Below are positions 8,359-17,132 of a stretch of 23,283 bases of DNA, one piece after another (position 1 is the first letter of the stretch; every line of letters starts with the position of its first letter). Source of the stretch: JAWLBW01 sp041687475. GTDB taxonomy: Bacteria; J088; JAWLBW01. The notes beneath the pieces are model-generated. The model was given only the letters and a program-made list of their open reading frames with translations, did no database searches and had not been told where the DNA came from. Location of the stretch: positions 1 through 23,283 of the forward strand of contig JAWLBW010000030.1 in assembly GCA_041687475.1 (NCBI GenBank), written 5' to 3'. Made by a program: the position numbers and the translations under genes.

Positions 8359-9756
8359 TTATGGCGCCATGACCATCTCCCGCAGGCGACTTCGACGCAA
8401 CTTGCCCCCCTGCGTGCGCGGGAGCGCGTCGAGCACGTAAACCAGTCGCGGAATCTGGTAGGCAGACAGGCGTGAGCGGCACCACCGGCGCAGCTCGTCG
8501 ACGCCGACGTCACTGCGCAGCACGACGGCCGCTGCGACTGCCTGGCCCCATTCTTCGTGGCGAAGTCCGACCACGCCCGCATCGACGACGGCCGGGTGTG
8601 CGAGAAGGACCTGCTCGACATCTGCGGGATACACGTTCTCGCCACCGCTCAGAATCAAATCGCTGCGACGCTCGAAAACGCGGAGTCCTTCCCGGGGAAT
8701 CCAGGCGCCGATGTCGCCGGTGTGCAGCCAGCCGTTTGCATCAGGCCCGCCGGCTGCATCGACATAGCCCGGCGTAACGGTGTTGCCCCGTACCCAGATT
8801 TCACCTTCTTTTTCGGGGGGAAGGGCGATTCCCACCGCATCGCGTATGGATATCTCAACGCCCGGCAGCGGATGCCCCGCCCCCTCGATTCCCGCCAGGA
8901 AAAAAGGGGGAGGCAGAGTGGCCGTCTGGCTGCAGGTTTCCGACATGCCGTAGCTTGGCGCAACCGGCGCCCGCAGCCGCCGTGCCCGCTCGGAAAGCGC
9001 GGGCGCAAGTCCGGCGCCGCCGAGCAGCAGCAGCTTCAGACTCGGCGGAAACGGTTTGTCGCCTCGTGCTTCGAGCAGCCTGTGCAGCATGGTCGGTACC
9101 AGCGAGGCGTGGGTAATTTCGCCTGCATCGATTGCGGCGTTGACGGCGGCGGCCTCGAAGGGCGATACGACATGCACCGTGTTGCCCAGCAGCATGGCCC
9201 GCAGAATGACCGAGAGCCCGCCTACATGATGGGGCGGCAGGCAGGCCAGCCAGCGGTCGTCGCCCGTCAGGCCGAGATGCATGGCGGCCGCCCGGGCGTG
9301 CGCCGCGAAGTGGTTGAACGGCAGGCGCACCGCCTTGGGCGCGCCCGTTGTGCCCGACGTGAGCACGCGCACTTCGGCGTTGCTGTGGTTGCCGGGCGGT
9401 AGTGGGTGCCGCTCCACTTCGGTAAAAGCGGCGGCGATATCGCCCGCCTCGATGACCGAAGTCAATCCGTAACGCTCGCGCACGGTATCGACCAGGGCGC
9501 GGGGCGCCTGCGGCGACAGAAGCACGAAGGTGCAGCCCCGGGCAAGCAGGGCGTGCAGGCCGACGATGCCGTCGAGCGAAAGGGATATGCGATAGCCCGG
9601 CGTTCCCGGCGCGTCGCGCAGGCAGTCGTCGACCTTCACCATGGCTGCCTGCACCCGGCCGGCCAACTGCTGCCAGGTCAGGTGCCTGCCTTCGAACGAA
9701 AGGGCGGTTGCGCTTCCGTCTCTCCGGGCATGGGTGAAAAGCGGATACTCAGCCAC
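8359..9756 (-). CDS. menE: o-Succinylbenzoate-CoA ligase
   Basis: MenE activates o-succinylbenzoate with ATP and CoA. The 465-residue product has the adenylate-forming enzyme motifs in order: P-loop LTSGTTGAPK (132-141), YGMSET (269-274), TGDIG (346-350), FERRSDLILSGGENVYP (361-377) and catalytic Lys452 in PRTQGGKLRR. I chose a GTG at 9756 over the upstream ATG at 9801. GTG has a clear AGGAG 6 nt before it, while the ATG has none and would extend the protein by 15 residues with no family resemblance. With this start the gene overlaps menC by 8 nt. Surrounding men genes fix the substrate, which motifs alone would not. Confidence 0.93.
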   Translation of the reverse strand: MAEYPLFTHARRDGSATALSFEGRHLTWQQLAGRVQAAMVKVDDCLRDAPGTPGYRISLSLDGIVGLHALLARGCTFVLLSPQAPRALVDTVRERYGLTSVIEAGDIAAAFTEVERHPLPPGNHSNAEVRVLTSGTTGAPKAVRLPFNHFAAHARAAAMHLGLTGDDRWLACLPPHHVGGLSVILRAMLLGNTVHVVSPFEAAAVNAAIDAGEITHASLVPTMLHRLLEARGDKPFPPSLKLLLLGGAGLAPALSERARRLRAPVAPSYGMSETCSQTATLPPPFFLAGIEGAGHPLPGVEISIRDAVGIALPPEKEGEIWVRGNTVTPGYVDAAGGPDANGWLHTGDIGAWIPREGLRVFERRSDLILSGGENVYPADVEQVLLAHPAVVDAGVVGLRHEEWGQAVAAAVVLRSDVGVDELRRWCRSRLSAYQIPRLVYVLDALPRTQGGKLRRSRLREMVMAP

Positions 9757-10816
9757 GATCGGCTCCTGCTCCTGCCGCCGAAAAAGTACTTGCCGCGTCA
9801 TCTGGTGCCGGGCCGATGCCGGGCAGACTATCGAGATGAACGGTGCCGCGCATGCTTACAGGCATCGACGGATCGTCGCCGTAATCGGCGTCGAGTCCGT
9901 GCACTTCGTGGGGCAGCCAGGCTGCCGCCGCATGCACTATCGTGCGCAGGCCGATGGGGCCATCGAGCATGTGGGTCAGCGTAACCGCAATGTCGTTTTC
10001 GTGTGCGAGCGCCAGTACGCGCGACGTTTCAGCAAGGCTTCCGATGCGCGAGGGCTTCACGATCCACCGCTCGGCCGCCCGTTCGCGGGCCAATGTTTCG
10101 GCGGTCGCCAGGTCGGAAAGCGATTCATCGACTGCCAGGGCAATGGGCGATTCGTCGCGCAGAGCGGCCACGTCGGTCCAGGCGGCGCATGGCTGCTCGA
10201 GATAGTCTAAGTTGAAGGGGGCCAGCCGGGCGATATGTCTCCGGGCATCGGCAAGGTTCCACGCCCCATTGGCGTCGAGGCGAATGGCTATGCCGGGAAC
10301 GGCTTCGCGAACCGCTTCGACCACTCGCAGATCGTCGTCGAAGCGGGGCCGTCCGAGCTTCAGTTTGATGCAGGTGTATCCCCCCGCAAACAGGGCGGCG
10401 GCGCGCCGGGCGGCTTCATCGGGCGTACGCAGATCGACGAGGGCGTTGATACGTACGTGGTCGTCGGCGTCAGCGGCAAGCAATGTCGCCAGGCGAATCG
10501 CCCGACGGCGGGCTTCAAGGTCAAGCAGCGCGCCGTGCAGGGCAAACCGTGCCGACGGCGTCTTGAGGCCGTGCACGAGGGTCGCCGCTGCTTCACCGTC
10601 GCCGGCTTTCGCCAACGCTTGGGCGGCGTGATGCAGGTCGTTTACGCATTGTCGGAATTCTGCCTCGGTCCAGGGCGCGGCCTCGCCGATACCGGTATGT
10701 CGTCCGTCGCTGAGCAACAGCCGCAGCAGGCTTCGCTCGGTCATGCGGGTTCCACCCGCGAAGCGCAGTTCGTTTCGCAGGCGAAGACGCATCGACTGGA
10801 AGCGCAGTTGCAGCAT
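9749..10816 (-). CDS. menC: o-Succinylbenzoate synthase
   Basis: MenC dehydrates SHCHC to o-succinylbenzoate. The 355-residue protein belongs to the enolase superfamily. It shows the KxK catalytic motif (Lys151, Lys153 in IKLKLG), metal ligands Asp181 (RLDANGAW), Glu207 (YLEQP) and Asp230 (AVDES), and the second catalytic lysine, Lys254 (IVKPSRIG). The ATG overlaps the menA stop as TGATG, so translation is probably coupled. A much longer reading of this frame extends back through menA and is an artefact of high GC. The reaction could be confused with N-acylamino acid racemase by motif alone, but the operon settles it. Confidence 0.93.
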   Translation of the reverse strand: MLQLRFQSMRLRLRNELRFAGGTRMTERSLLRLLLSDGRHTGIGEAAPWTEAEFRQCVNDLHHAAQALAKAGDGEAAATLVHGLKTPSARFALHGALLDLEARRRAIRLATLLAADADDHVRINALVDLRTPDEAARRAAALFAGGYTCIKLKLGRPRFDDDLRVVEAVREAVPGIAIRLDANGAWNLADARRHIARLAPFNLDYLEQPCAAWTDVAALRDESPIALAVDESLSDLATAETLARERAAERWIVKPSRIGSLAETSRVLALAHENDIAVTLTHMLDGPIGLRTIVHAAAAWLPHEVHGLDADYGDDPSMPVSMRGTVHLDSLPGIGPAPDDAASTFSAAGAGADRG

Positions 10817-11730
10817 CAGATGACAAGACCGACGGAAAGCAGCATGGCGTACCCGAGAAGCAGAGCCGACGTTCGCGCCAGCATGACATTCAACTCGCCC
10901 CGGCTGTGCCGGAAGACCGAGCGCGTGGCCATGGCCGCCACGGGCAGCAGCGCAAGCGGCAGCAGGCTGCCCCGGCCTGTCGAGGCGAAAAGTAGCGGTG
11001 TCGCGAGAATGGCCCCTACCGTCATGAACGCATATTCGACACGGGCGAAGGTGGCACCGAAGCGCACCGCCAGCGTGCGTTTTCCGGCTTTCGCATCCTG
11101 CTCGCAATCGCGCAGGTTGTTGACGACCAGTACCGCCGTCGAAAGCATGCCGATGGGTATACCTGTCAGCAGGGCCTCGGGCGGCAGCGTGCCCGTCTGC
11201 ACGTAGGTCGTTCCGGCCGTGGCGACCAGGCCGAAGAACACGAAGACGAACAGGTCGCCCAGCCCGAGATAGGCGAGCGGCCACGGTCCGCCGGTGTAGG
11301 CAATACCGCTGAGAATAGATGCGACGCCCACGGCCAGAATGGGCCATCCGCCACGGGCTATCAGGTAGGTACCGGCCAGAACGGCCAGCCCGAACGCGAC
11401 GACCATGCCGATGCGTACGGCCCGCGGCGAAAGCCAGCCCGCCTGCGTAACCCGAACGGGCCCCAGGCGTTCGTGCGTATCGGCGCCCTTCTCGAAGTCG
11501 AACACGTCGTTGGCCAGATTGGTGCCGACCTGAATGGCCAGAGCGGCAAACAGGGCCGCGAGGGCCGAGGGGGCGTGAAAGCCGCCCTCGACGAAAGCGA
11601 CGGCGCTGCCCGCGAGAAGCGGAGCCAGCGCTGCCGTAAGGGTTTTCGGCCGCAGGGCCGCCATCCACACCTCGAAGAGGTGGGGACGCTCTGCGACCGC
11701 TCTGTTCGTATCGGTGTTTACGGACGCCAT
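10816..11730 (-). CDS. menA: 1,4-Dihydroxy-2-naphthoate polyprenyltransferase
   Basis: MenA attaches the polyprenyl tail to DHNA, forming demethylmenaquinone in the inner membrane. The 304-residue protein is mostly hydrophobic, with about eight or nine membrane segments. It contains the two UbiA-superfamily Asp-rich motifs: NLANDVFD (71-78) and NNLRDCEQD (204-212). The QVGTNLANDVFDFEKGAD stretch and the KAGKRTLAVRFG after the second motif are typical of MenA. The start overlaps menB by 13 nt, with an AGAAG about 6 nt upstream. Its place in the men operon, led by a polyprenyl diphosphate synthase, means that tail synthesis and attachment are encoded together. Confidence 0.94.
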   Translation of the reverse strand: MASVNTDTNRAVAERPHLFEVWMAALRPKTLTAALAPLLAGSAVAFVEGGFHAPSALAALFAALAIQVGTNLANDVFDFEKGADTHERLGPVRVTQAGWLSPRAVRIGMVVAFGLAVLAGTYLIARGGWPILAVGVASILSGIAYTGGPWPLAYLGLGDLFVFVFFGLVATAGTTYVQTGTLPPEALLTGIPIGMLSTAVLVVNNLRDCEQDAKAGKRTLAVRFGATFARVEYAFMTVGAILATPLLFASTGRGSLLPLALLPVAAMATRSVFRHSRGELNVMLARTSALLLGYAMLLSVGLVI

Positions 11731-12566
11731 GGAAACTTCTTGAAATCGGGATCGCGCTTTTCGAGAAAGGCGTTTTTACCTTCCTGGCCTTCTTCGGTCA
11801 TGTAGAAGAGCATGGTGGCATGCCCGGCCAGCTCCTGAATGCCGGCCTGGCCGTCGCAATCGGCGTTGAAGGCGGCCTTGAGGCAACGAATGGCAATGGG
11901 GCTGTTCTGCAGAATTTCGCGGGCCCACTGCACCGACTCTTCCTCGAGCTTGTCGACGGGAACAACCGTGTTGACCAGGCCCATGTCCAGCGCGTCCTGC
12001 GCGGTATAGCGACGGCACAGGTACCAGATTTCGCGGGCTTTCTTCTGGCCGACGCAACGGGCGAGATAGCTGGCGCCGAAACCGGCGTCGAAGCTGCCCA
12101 CGCGCGGCCCTGTCTGACCGAACATGGCGTTTTCGGCGGCAATCGTCAGATCGCAGACCAGGTGAAGAACGTGGCCGCCGCCGATGGCATAGCCGGCGAC
12201 TGCTGCGATGACGGGCTTGGGCATCGAACGAATCTGGCGCTGCAGGTCCAGAACGTTCAAGCGGGGCACCCCGTCGGGGCCGACGTAGCCCGCCTCGCCG
12301 CGAACGCGTTGGTCGCCGCCGCTGCAGAACGCCTCGTCGCCTGCGCCCGTGAGAACGACGACCCCGATCTGCGAATCTTCGCGGGCATCGGCAAAGGCGC
12401 GAATGAGCTCCATGACCGTCTGGGGCCGGAAGGCGTTTCTGACCTCGGGACGGTTGATTGTGACTTTCGCGATTCCCTCGGCCTTGTGGTAGAGAATGTC
12501 TTCAAACGTGCCGGCGGTTTCCCAGGCAATGGGTCCGGTCTTCGGGGGGTAGGCCACTACTGACAT
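11718..12566 (-). CDS. menB: 1,4-Dihydroxy-2-naphthoyl-CoA synthase
   Basis: MenB closes the second ring of the naphthoquinone head group. The 282-residue crotonase-fold protein has the MenB signature: SGGDQRVRG (82-90), AGYAIGGGHVLHLVCDL (124-140) and FGQTGPRVGSFDAGFGASYL (149-168), followed by GQKKAREIW. The QTG at 151-153 matches the bicarbonate-binding type I MenB group, and the C-terminus (ADCDGQAGIQELAG, MLFYMTEEGQEG) closely matches the E. coli enzyme as I know it. The ATG at 12566 has AGGAG 7 nt upstream and lies 1 nt after the menH stop. The longer open frame starting at 12899 reads through menH out of frame and is not the gene. Confidence 0.96.
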   Translation of the reverse strand: MSVVAYPPKTGPIAWETAGTFEDILYHKAEGIAKVTINRPEVRNAFRPQTVMELIRAFADAREDSQIGVVVLTGAGDEAFCSGGDQRVRGEAGYVGPDGVPRLNVLDLQRQIRSMPKPVIAAVAGYAIGGGHVLHLVCDLTIAAENAMFGQTGPRVGSFDAGFGASYLARCVGQKKAREIWYLCRRYTAQDALDMGLVNTVVPVDKLEEESVQWAREILQNSPIAIRCLKAAFNADCDGQAGIQELAGHATMLFYMTEEGQEGKNAFLEKRDPDFKKFPWRP

Positions 12567-12567
12567 A

Positions 12568-13458
12568 TCATGACTCCTGAGATGGGGCTGCCGTCGGCAG
12601 CGTTGAAGCCGAAGCCGCCTTGCAGCCTTCGGCAAACGAAAGTATTCCGGCCGCCAGTTGAGCGGGGGCCCCTGCGTGAACGGCATGGCCCGCAGGCAGC
12701 CTGAGGTGCGCGCAGTCGGGTCGCAGCGAATGCATTTCGTCGGCAAGCTGCTTGAACTTTTCGTCGCGGTCGCCGGTGATGAACGCAACGGGCAGCGGCA
12801 ATTCGGCCAGCGCTTTGCGGTAATCGGGTTGCCGCCCCAGACCTGCCCCGGCGAGTGCCGCCGCCAGATGCTGCCGGTCGTGGCGGCGGCGTGCCGCAAG
12901 GCGCAGCGTCGCGGCCTCGCGGGGAATGTCGGCTAACAACGGGCGACTGCCCCAGGCTTCGTTGAAGCGGGCGAAGTCGTTGCGGCAAAGCTCGGCCCAC
13001 CGGGCGTCTTCGGCGATGCGCGCTGTACGTTCGGCTTCGGTGCGAAGACCCGGGTGCGCGCTTATGAGCACCAAAGCCCCGAACGATTGAGGTGATGCGG
13101 CCGCCATGGCCAGGGCAAGCCTTCCCCCCATGGAGTAGCCGATGAGAATGGGGGCGGGTGCAGTCTGGGTCAGCGTCTGCGATACCTGGGTAAGTGTCTT
13201 CGCCTGTGCCTCGAAGTCATAGCCTTCTGCCTTGTCGAGGCGCGAAAGCCCGTGCCCGGGCAGTTCGAGCAGAAAGGCCGGGTGTTGCGGGGCAAGCAAC
13301 TCGGCAACGGGCCGCCACACGTCGGGGCCTTCGGTGAATCCGTGCAGTATGACAAACGGCCGCCGGCCGGCATCGTCGGCATAGGTGACGACTTCCATGA
13401 CGCCATAGGCCGTCTCGACCCGACGAAGCTCGCATTGCGCGCGTGACCGTACCTGCAT
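12568..13458 (-). CDS. menH: SHCHC synthase, MenH-type alpha/beta hydrolase
   Basis: MenH removes pyruvate from SEPHCHC to give SHCHC. The 296-residue alpha/beta-hydrolase has oxyanion-loop LHGFTEGPDVW (39-49), nucleophile Ser109 in GYSMGGR, probable acid Asp232 in GDRDEKF and catalytic His258 in PAGHAVH. These match MenH spacing and motifs and are not generic to the fold. The ATG overlaps the menD stop as TGATG and has GGAGG about 7 nt upstream. The C-terminal tail of about 20 residues after the fold is Ala/Ser-rich and probably disordered. An unrelated hydrolase remains possible in principle, but the position between menD and menB makes this unlikely. Confidence 0.9.
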   Translation of the reverse strand: MQVRSRAQCELRRVETAYGVMEVVTYADDAGRRPFVILHGFTEGPDVWRPVAELLAPQHPAFLLELPGHGLSRLDKAEGYDFEAQAKTLTQVSQTLTQTAPAPILIGYSMGGRLALAMAAASPQSFGALVLISAHPGLRTEAERTARIAEDARWAELCRNDFARFNEAWGSRPLLADIPREAATLRLAARRRHDRQHLAAALAGAGLGRQPDYRKALAELPLPVAFITGDRDEKFKQLADEMHSLRPDCAHLRLPAGHAVHAGAPAQLAAGILSFAEGCKAASASTLPTAAPSQES

Positions 13459-15130
13459 CAGGCCACCTCCGGCCGCTGCAGCTGGAGGCGCTGTTCGAAG
13501 CGGCGCCTGATTTCCAGCGAAGACTGCAGATCGACGGTGAGTTCGACGACGCCTAGCGGGGCGTGCACACGTTCGGCTATTGCTGAAAGGCAGGCCGCGA
13601 CGGTGTCGACCCGGATGGCGTCGAGGCCGTAGGCGCGGGCGATTTCAGCCGGGCAGAGGCCGTGCGGGGTGGTAAAGGTTTCGGCGAATGCCGGAGTGCC
13701 GGCTGCGCCCGGCAAGTGCGAGAAGATGCCGCCGCCGTCGTTGTTGACGACGAGTATGACGCCGCGCACCCCCGTCGTGCGTGCCGGCATGAGGGCGTTG
13801 GCGTCGTGCAGGAAGGCGACGTCGCCCGTGACAAGAAGCAGGGGGGAGTCGTCGGCCACCGCGCAGCCGATGGCGGTCGAGGTAATGCCGTCGATTCCGT
13901 TGACGCCGCGGTTCACGTGAATGCGCTGACCGGACTGTGTTCCGGCAAGCATGAGATCGGCGTCTCGAATGGGCAGGCTATTCGAGAAGAACAGCGAGCA
14001 CCGTTCGGGCGCAACATCAGAAAGTCGCGCATACAGGGCCTCATACATTTCGCGATCGGCTTGCGTAGCCTCGGCAAGCAATGTCGCCCAGCTTTCGGCT
14101 TCAACCTGCCACTTCCGTTGCCACGTAGAATGCGACGCGCGCGATGTTACCCCGGCCAGCAGCGAGGGGGTGCCGAATACGACGTCGGTCACGCAGCCGT
14201 CGGGATCGACCCATGCCGGGTTGCTCGTCAGGCGCACCTGGCGACACGAAAGCTTTCCGAGCCACCGGCGAAGCCGTTTCGAGGTCGGTAGGCCGCCGGC
14301 ATGAATGACCAGGTCGGGTTCGGGCAGCGCGCGCCCTGCAAGCAATGCGGTTTCGTAATTGGAAATGACCCCGCCTCTGCCGCGCAGGTTCGAGCCGATG
14401 TCGGCGAGAACGACCATGCCGAGCGAAGCGCAGGCCGAGGCCAGCGTGCTGCTTTCATCCGACGTGCTTTCAAGGGGACCGACCACGAGCAGGGGGCGTT
14501 CCGAGGTTTCGAGCAGTCGGCGCAGCGGGGCGGGGTCGCCGGCGGTTTCGACATGTAGGGTGCAGGGCGAACGCGGGGCAGGGTTCCCGTATCGGCCGGA
14601 ATCGGGTACAGCGGCTCGCGGAAGGGGGCGTTGAGGTGCACCGGGCCGCGAAGCCGTACCGCCGCGGCCCATGCGCGTGCGGCCGTGGCCGCCCAGGCGG
14701 CAAGGTAGGCTTCGTCTTCAGGTACGGGCAGGGTGAACGAGGCGCGTACGGCCTGACCGAAAAGACCGTGTTGCGGCATGGTCTGCGGGGCGCCGGTCTG
14801 CTGCAGCTCGGGCGGCCGGTCGGCGGTCACGATGAGCATCGGCGTTTCCGACAGAGAGGCTTCCCAGACAGCCGGCAGGTAGTTGGCACCCGCCGTGCCC
14901 GAGGTACAGGCCAATACGGCGGGCGTACCCGATGCCTTGGAAAGCCCGAGCGCAAAAAAACCGGCGCTGCGCTCGTCAATGGCGACATACCGTTCGATAC
15001 GAACCGCCTCGAGCGCGGCGGCCAGCGGAGCCGAGCGCGATCCCGGCGAAAGGCAGGCGTGACGCAGCCCCAGTTTTTCCCAGGTATCGAAGAGGGCGAG
15101 GGCATGTCGCACATTGGCAGCGGGCCTCAA
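13458..15130 (-). CDS. menD: SEPHCHC synthase MenD, split by an apparent frameshift
   Basis: MenD is a thiamine-diphosphate enzyme that adds a 2-oxoglutarate-derived unit to isochorismate. The N-terminal part (TTG 15130 to about 14575) has SPGSRS (28-33), catalytic Glu53 in DERSAGFFALG, TSGTAGANYLPAV (76-88) and the DRPPELQQTGAPQTM block. The family sequence then continues in another frame, through LLVVGPLES, ADIGSNLRGRGG and NDGGGIFSHLPG, to the stop at 13458. The frame change falls at about 14560-14590, in a poorly conserved linker. One missing base would restore a protein of about 557 residues, normal for MenD. The nearest short run is four C residues (plus-strand GGGG, 14575-14578). The TTG start is supported by GGGGGTGA about 5 nt upstream and overlaps menF by 4 nt. 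It could be a sequencing error, a real mutation or, less likely, recoding. Confidence 0.88.
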
Positions 15131-16461
15131 AGTTCACCCCCCAACACGTCGAGCAGGGTGCGAATCTTGTCTTCGGTCTCGTTCCACTCTTTGCCCGGAT
15201 CGCTTCCGGTTACAAGACCCGCCCCGGCGTACAGCGTAAGTGTCTCGGGTGTCAGCAGGCCGCTGCGTATGGCTACGAACAACGAACCGTTGCCGTCGGG
15301 CCCCACGTATCCGACGGGGCCGGCATACCAGCCGCGATTGAAGTCTTCGTGGGTTCGCAGCCATGCCTCGGCCTGGCGGCGGGGGTAGCCGCCCACGGCC
15401 GCCGTCGGATGCAGCGCGGCGGCAATGTCGAACAGGCCGACTCCTGGACGGGTTCGGGCCTCGACCGGCGTGACCAGGTGGTGCACGGTTGGAAGGCTTA
15501 GCAGCACGGGCGCGGGCGTACGGTGAAAGTCCGAACACAGCCCTTCGAGCGATTGGGAAAGACTCTGCACCACCCATTCGTGTTCACGGAGATCTTTCTC
15601 GCTGCCGAGCAGCTGCCGGCGGCGCTGAGCATCTTCTGCGCCGTCGTCCGAGGCGCCGATCGTACCGGCGACGGCGTGCGTCGTCACCCGTTTGTCGGCA
15701 AGGGAAACGAGTCGTTCGGGGGTCGCGGTGACAAACCAGCGACCCGGCGTGCCTTCGACTGCCATGAGTACACCGGTCTTCTGCCGGCTGCGAAGGCTGC
15801 CGAGAAGTTCTGCCAGCGCCGGTTCGCCCGAAACGGTGAACGTACGGCGTCTGGCCAGCACAATCTTGTCGGGGCCGGTGGGGCGGCCGATCTCGGCGAG
15901 TGCGAGTCGCACCTTTTCGTCCCAGCGTTCAGGCTGTGCCGGGGTGTCGCCGAGAAGCAGCGAAACGCGGTCGGGGTGGATCGCAGCCGACAGAGGGCCG
16001 TCTGCATGCAGAGCATTGGGGCCCGCATGCACATACCAGGCTTCGCTATCGCGGCGCAGGTACTGAAACGCAGGCAGGAACCAGCGTGCGGGCGGAAAGC
16101 CGCGCCACTCGGAGGTAACGGTTTCGGCAAAGGCGAAGCCGCCCCACAAGCGCTGCCATGGGCCCGGAGCGTCGTGGGTGTTCCACCCTGAGAAGAGACG
16201 GGCGGTCTCTGCGGCTACGCGGTTGAATCGTTCGGGGCCTTCGGCCACCGTTTCCCAGGCGATTCCGATTCCGCAGACCTCGAGTCGCTCTTCGGGCAGC
16301 CAAGCGTAGAAACGCAAGCCCTGCCGCGAGTGCAGAAACGACAGGGGCTCGAGCAGGGGGGCTTCCCGTACGGCGAGCCGGGGTACGGCCCGAACCTCCC
16401 TGCTGTCGACCCTGTGTTCACGAAGCGGGTGAGCCGCGATGGTCTGCAACGGTGCCGACAT
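15127..16461 (-). CDS. menF: Isochorismate synthase
   Basis: MenF converts chorismate to isochorismate and commits it to menaquinone. The 444-residue product has the chorismate-binding fold in its C-terminal two-thirds: ATPERL (246-251), THAVAGTI (261-268), EHEWVVQ (293-299), HPTAAVGG (351-358), GWYAGPVGY (377-385) and GAGLVTGSDPGKEWNETEDK (413-432). I chose ATG 16461 over a GTG at 16515 because the earlier residues look unlike the family. This start overlaps ubiE by 44 nt, with AGAGGA about 13 nt upstream. The motifs do not separate MenF from salicylate-type or EntC enzymes with certainty; the immediate menD neighbour does. Confidence 0.93.
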   Translation of the reverse strand: MSAPLQTIAAHPLREHRVDSREVRAVPRLAVREAPLLEPLSFLHSRQGLRFYAWLPEERLEVCGIGIAWETVAEGPERFNRVAAETARLFSGWNTHDAPGPWQRLWGGFAFAETVTSEWRGFPPARWFLPAFQYLRRDSEAWYVHAGPNALHADGPLSAAIHPDRVSLLLGDTPAQPERWDEKVRLALAEIGRPTGPDKIVLARRRTFTVSGEPALAELLGSLRSRQKTGVLMAVEGTPGRWFVTATPERLVSLADKRVTTHAVAGTIGASDDGAEDAQRRRQLLGSEKDLREHEWVVQSLSQSLEGLCSDFHRTPAPVLLSLPTVHHLVTPVEARTRPGVGLFDIAAALHPTAAVGGYPRRQAEAWLRTHEDFNRGWYAGPVGYVGPDGNGSLFVAIRSGLLTPETLTLYAGAGLVTGSDPGKEWNETEDKIRTLLDVLGGEL

Positions 16462-17131
16462 AGACGTAAGCGATTCCTCTGAAGAGGGGCCATGCCTTCG
16501 TGTCCGAGAAGACACGCGACTCGTTCATCAGTTCGAGAAACGCGGTTCCGGCCGGAAAAGCCGCGGCCGTGCGCGGAAGATAGCGATATGCGTTGAAATT
16601 ACCGCTCAGCAGCCCGCCCAGAAACGGCATGACGTAGCGGCTGTAGATGCGGTAACCCAGACCGAAGAGACCGGTCGGTTGGCCGAACTCGAGCACGATG
16701 ACGCGCCCGCCCGGCCGCACCACACGTCCCATTTCGCTCAGTCCGCGAACCGGGTCGTCGACGTTGCGAATGCCGAACGCAATGGTTGCCGCATCATAGG
16801 AGTCATCGGCGAACGGCAGATCGAGTACGTCGGCCTGCTGGAATTCGACTTCGAGGCCGGCGGCTTCGGCCTTTGCCGGCGCGGGTTTCAGCATGTCGGG
16901 GCAGAAGTCGGTTCCGGTGACGTGACCTTCGGGACCGACGACCCGCTTGAGCTCGATGGCGAAGTCGCCGGTGCCCGTGGCGCAATCGAGTACGCGATCG
17001 CCCGGCGAGATGGCGCCCAGTTTGACCGCCTTGCGCCGCCAGCCGCGGTGAATGCCCAGCGAGAGCACGTCGTTTACGCGGTCGTAGGTGGGGGCGATAT
17101 CCGAGAACATCTCTCGTACTTCGGTACTCAT
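16418..17131 (-). CDS. ubiE: Demethylmenaquinone C-methyltransferase, UbiE/MenG type
   Basis: This enzyme performs the last step, SAM-dependent methylation of demethylmenaquinone. The 237-residue protein has the UbiE hallmarks YDRVNDVLSLGIHRGWRR (16-33), SAM-binding motif I VLDCATGTGDFA (47-58), acidic GTDFCPDM (73-80), FGIRNVDDPVRGLSEM (119-134), RPGGRVIVLEFGQP (139-152) and AYRYLP (181-186). It starts 1 nt after the polyprenyl synthase stop with only a weak ribosome site, so coupling is likely. As no ubiquinone genes are present and the complete men set follows, the substrate is very probably demethylmenaquinone (MenG function). Confidence 0.95.
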   Translation of the reverse strand: MSTEVREMFSDIAPTYDRVNDVLSLGIHRGWRRKAVKLGAISPGDRVLDCATGTGDFAIELKRVVGPEGHVTGTDFCPDMLKPAPAKAEAAGLEVEFQQADVLDLPFADDSYDAATIAFGIRNVDDPVRGLSEMGRVVRPGGRVIVLEFGQPTGLFGLGYRIYSRYVMPFLGGLLSGNFNAYRYLPRTAAAFPAGTAFLELMNESRVFSDTKAWPLFRGIAYVYVGTVADHRGSPAS

Positions 17132-17132
17132 G

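Noticed and set aside
9749..11668. 639-codon reading of the menC frame extending through menA
   Set aside because: MenC homology begins only at ATG 10816; the extension is menA read in the wrong frame.
11718..12899. 393-codon reading of the menB frame extending through menH
   Set aside because: MenB homology and a clear AGGAG support ATG 12566; the earlier part is menH out of frame.
14560..14590. Programmed -1 ribosomal frameshifting in menD
   Set aside because: No slippery heptamer is visible, and MenD is not known to use recoding; a single-base indel is simpler.
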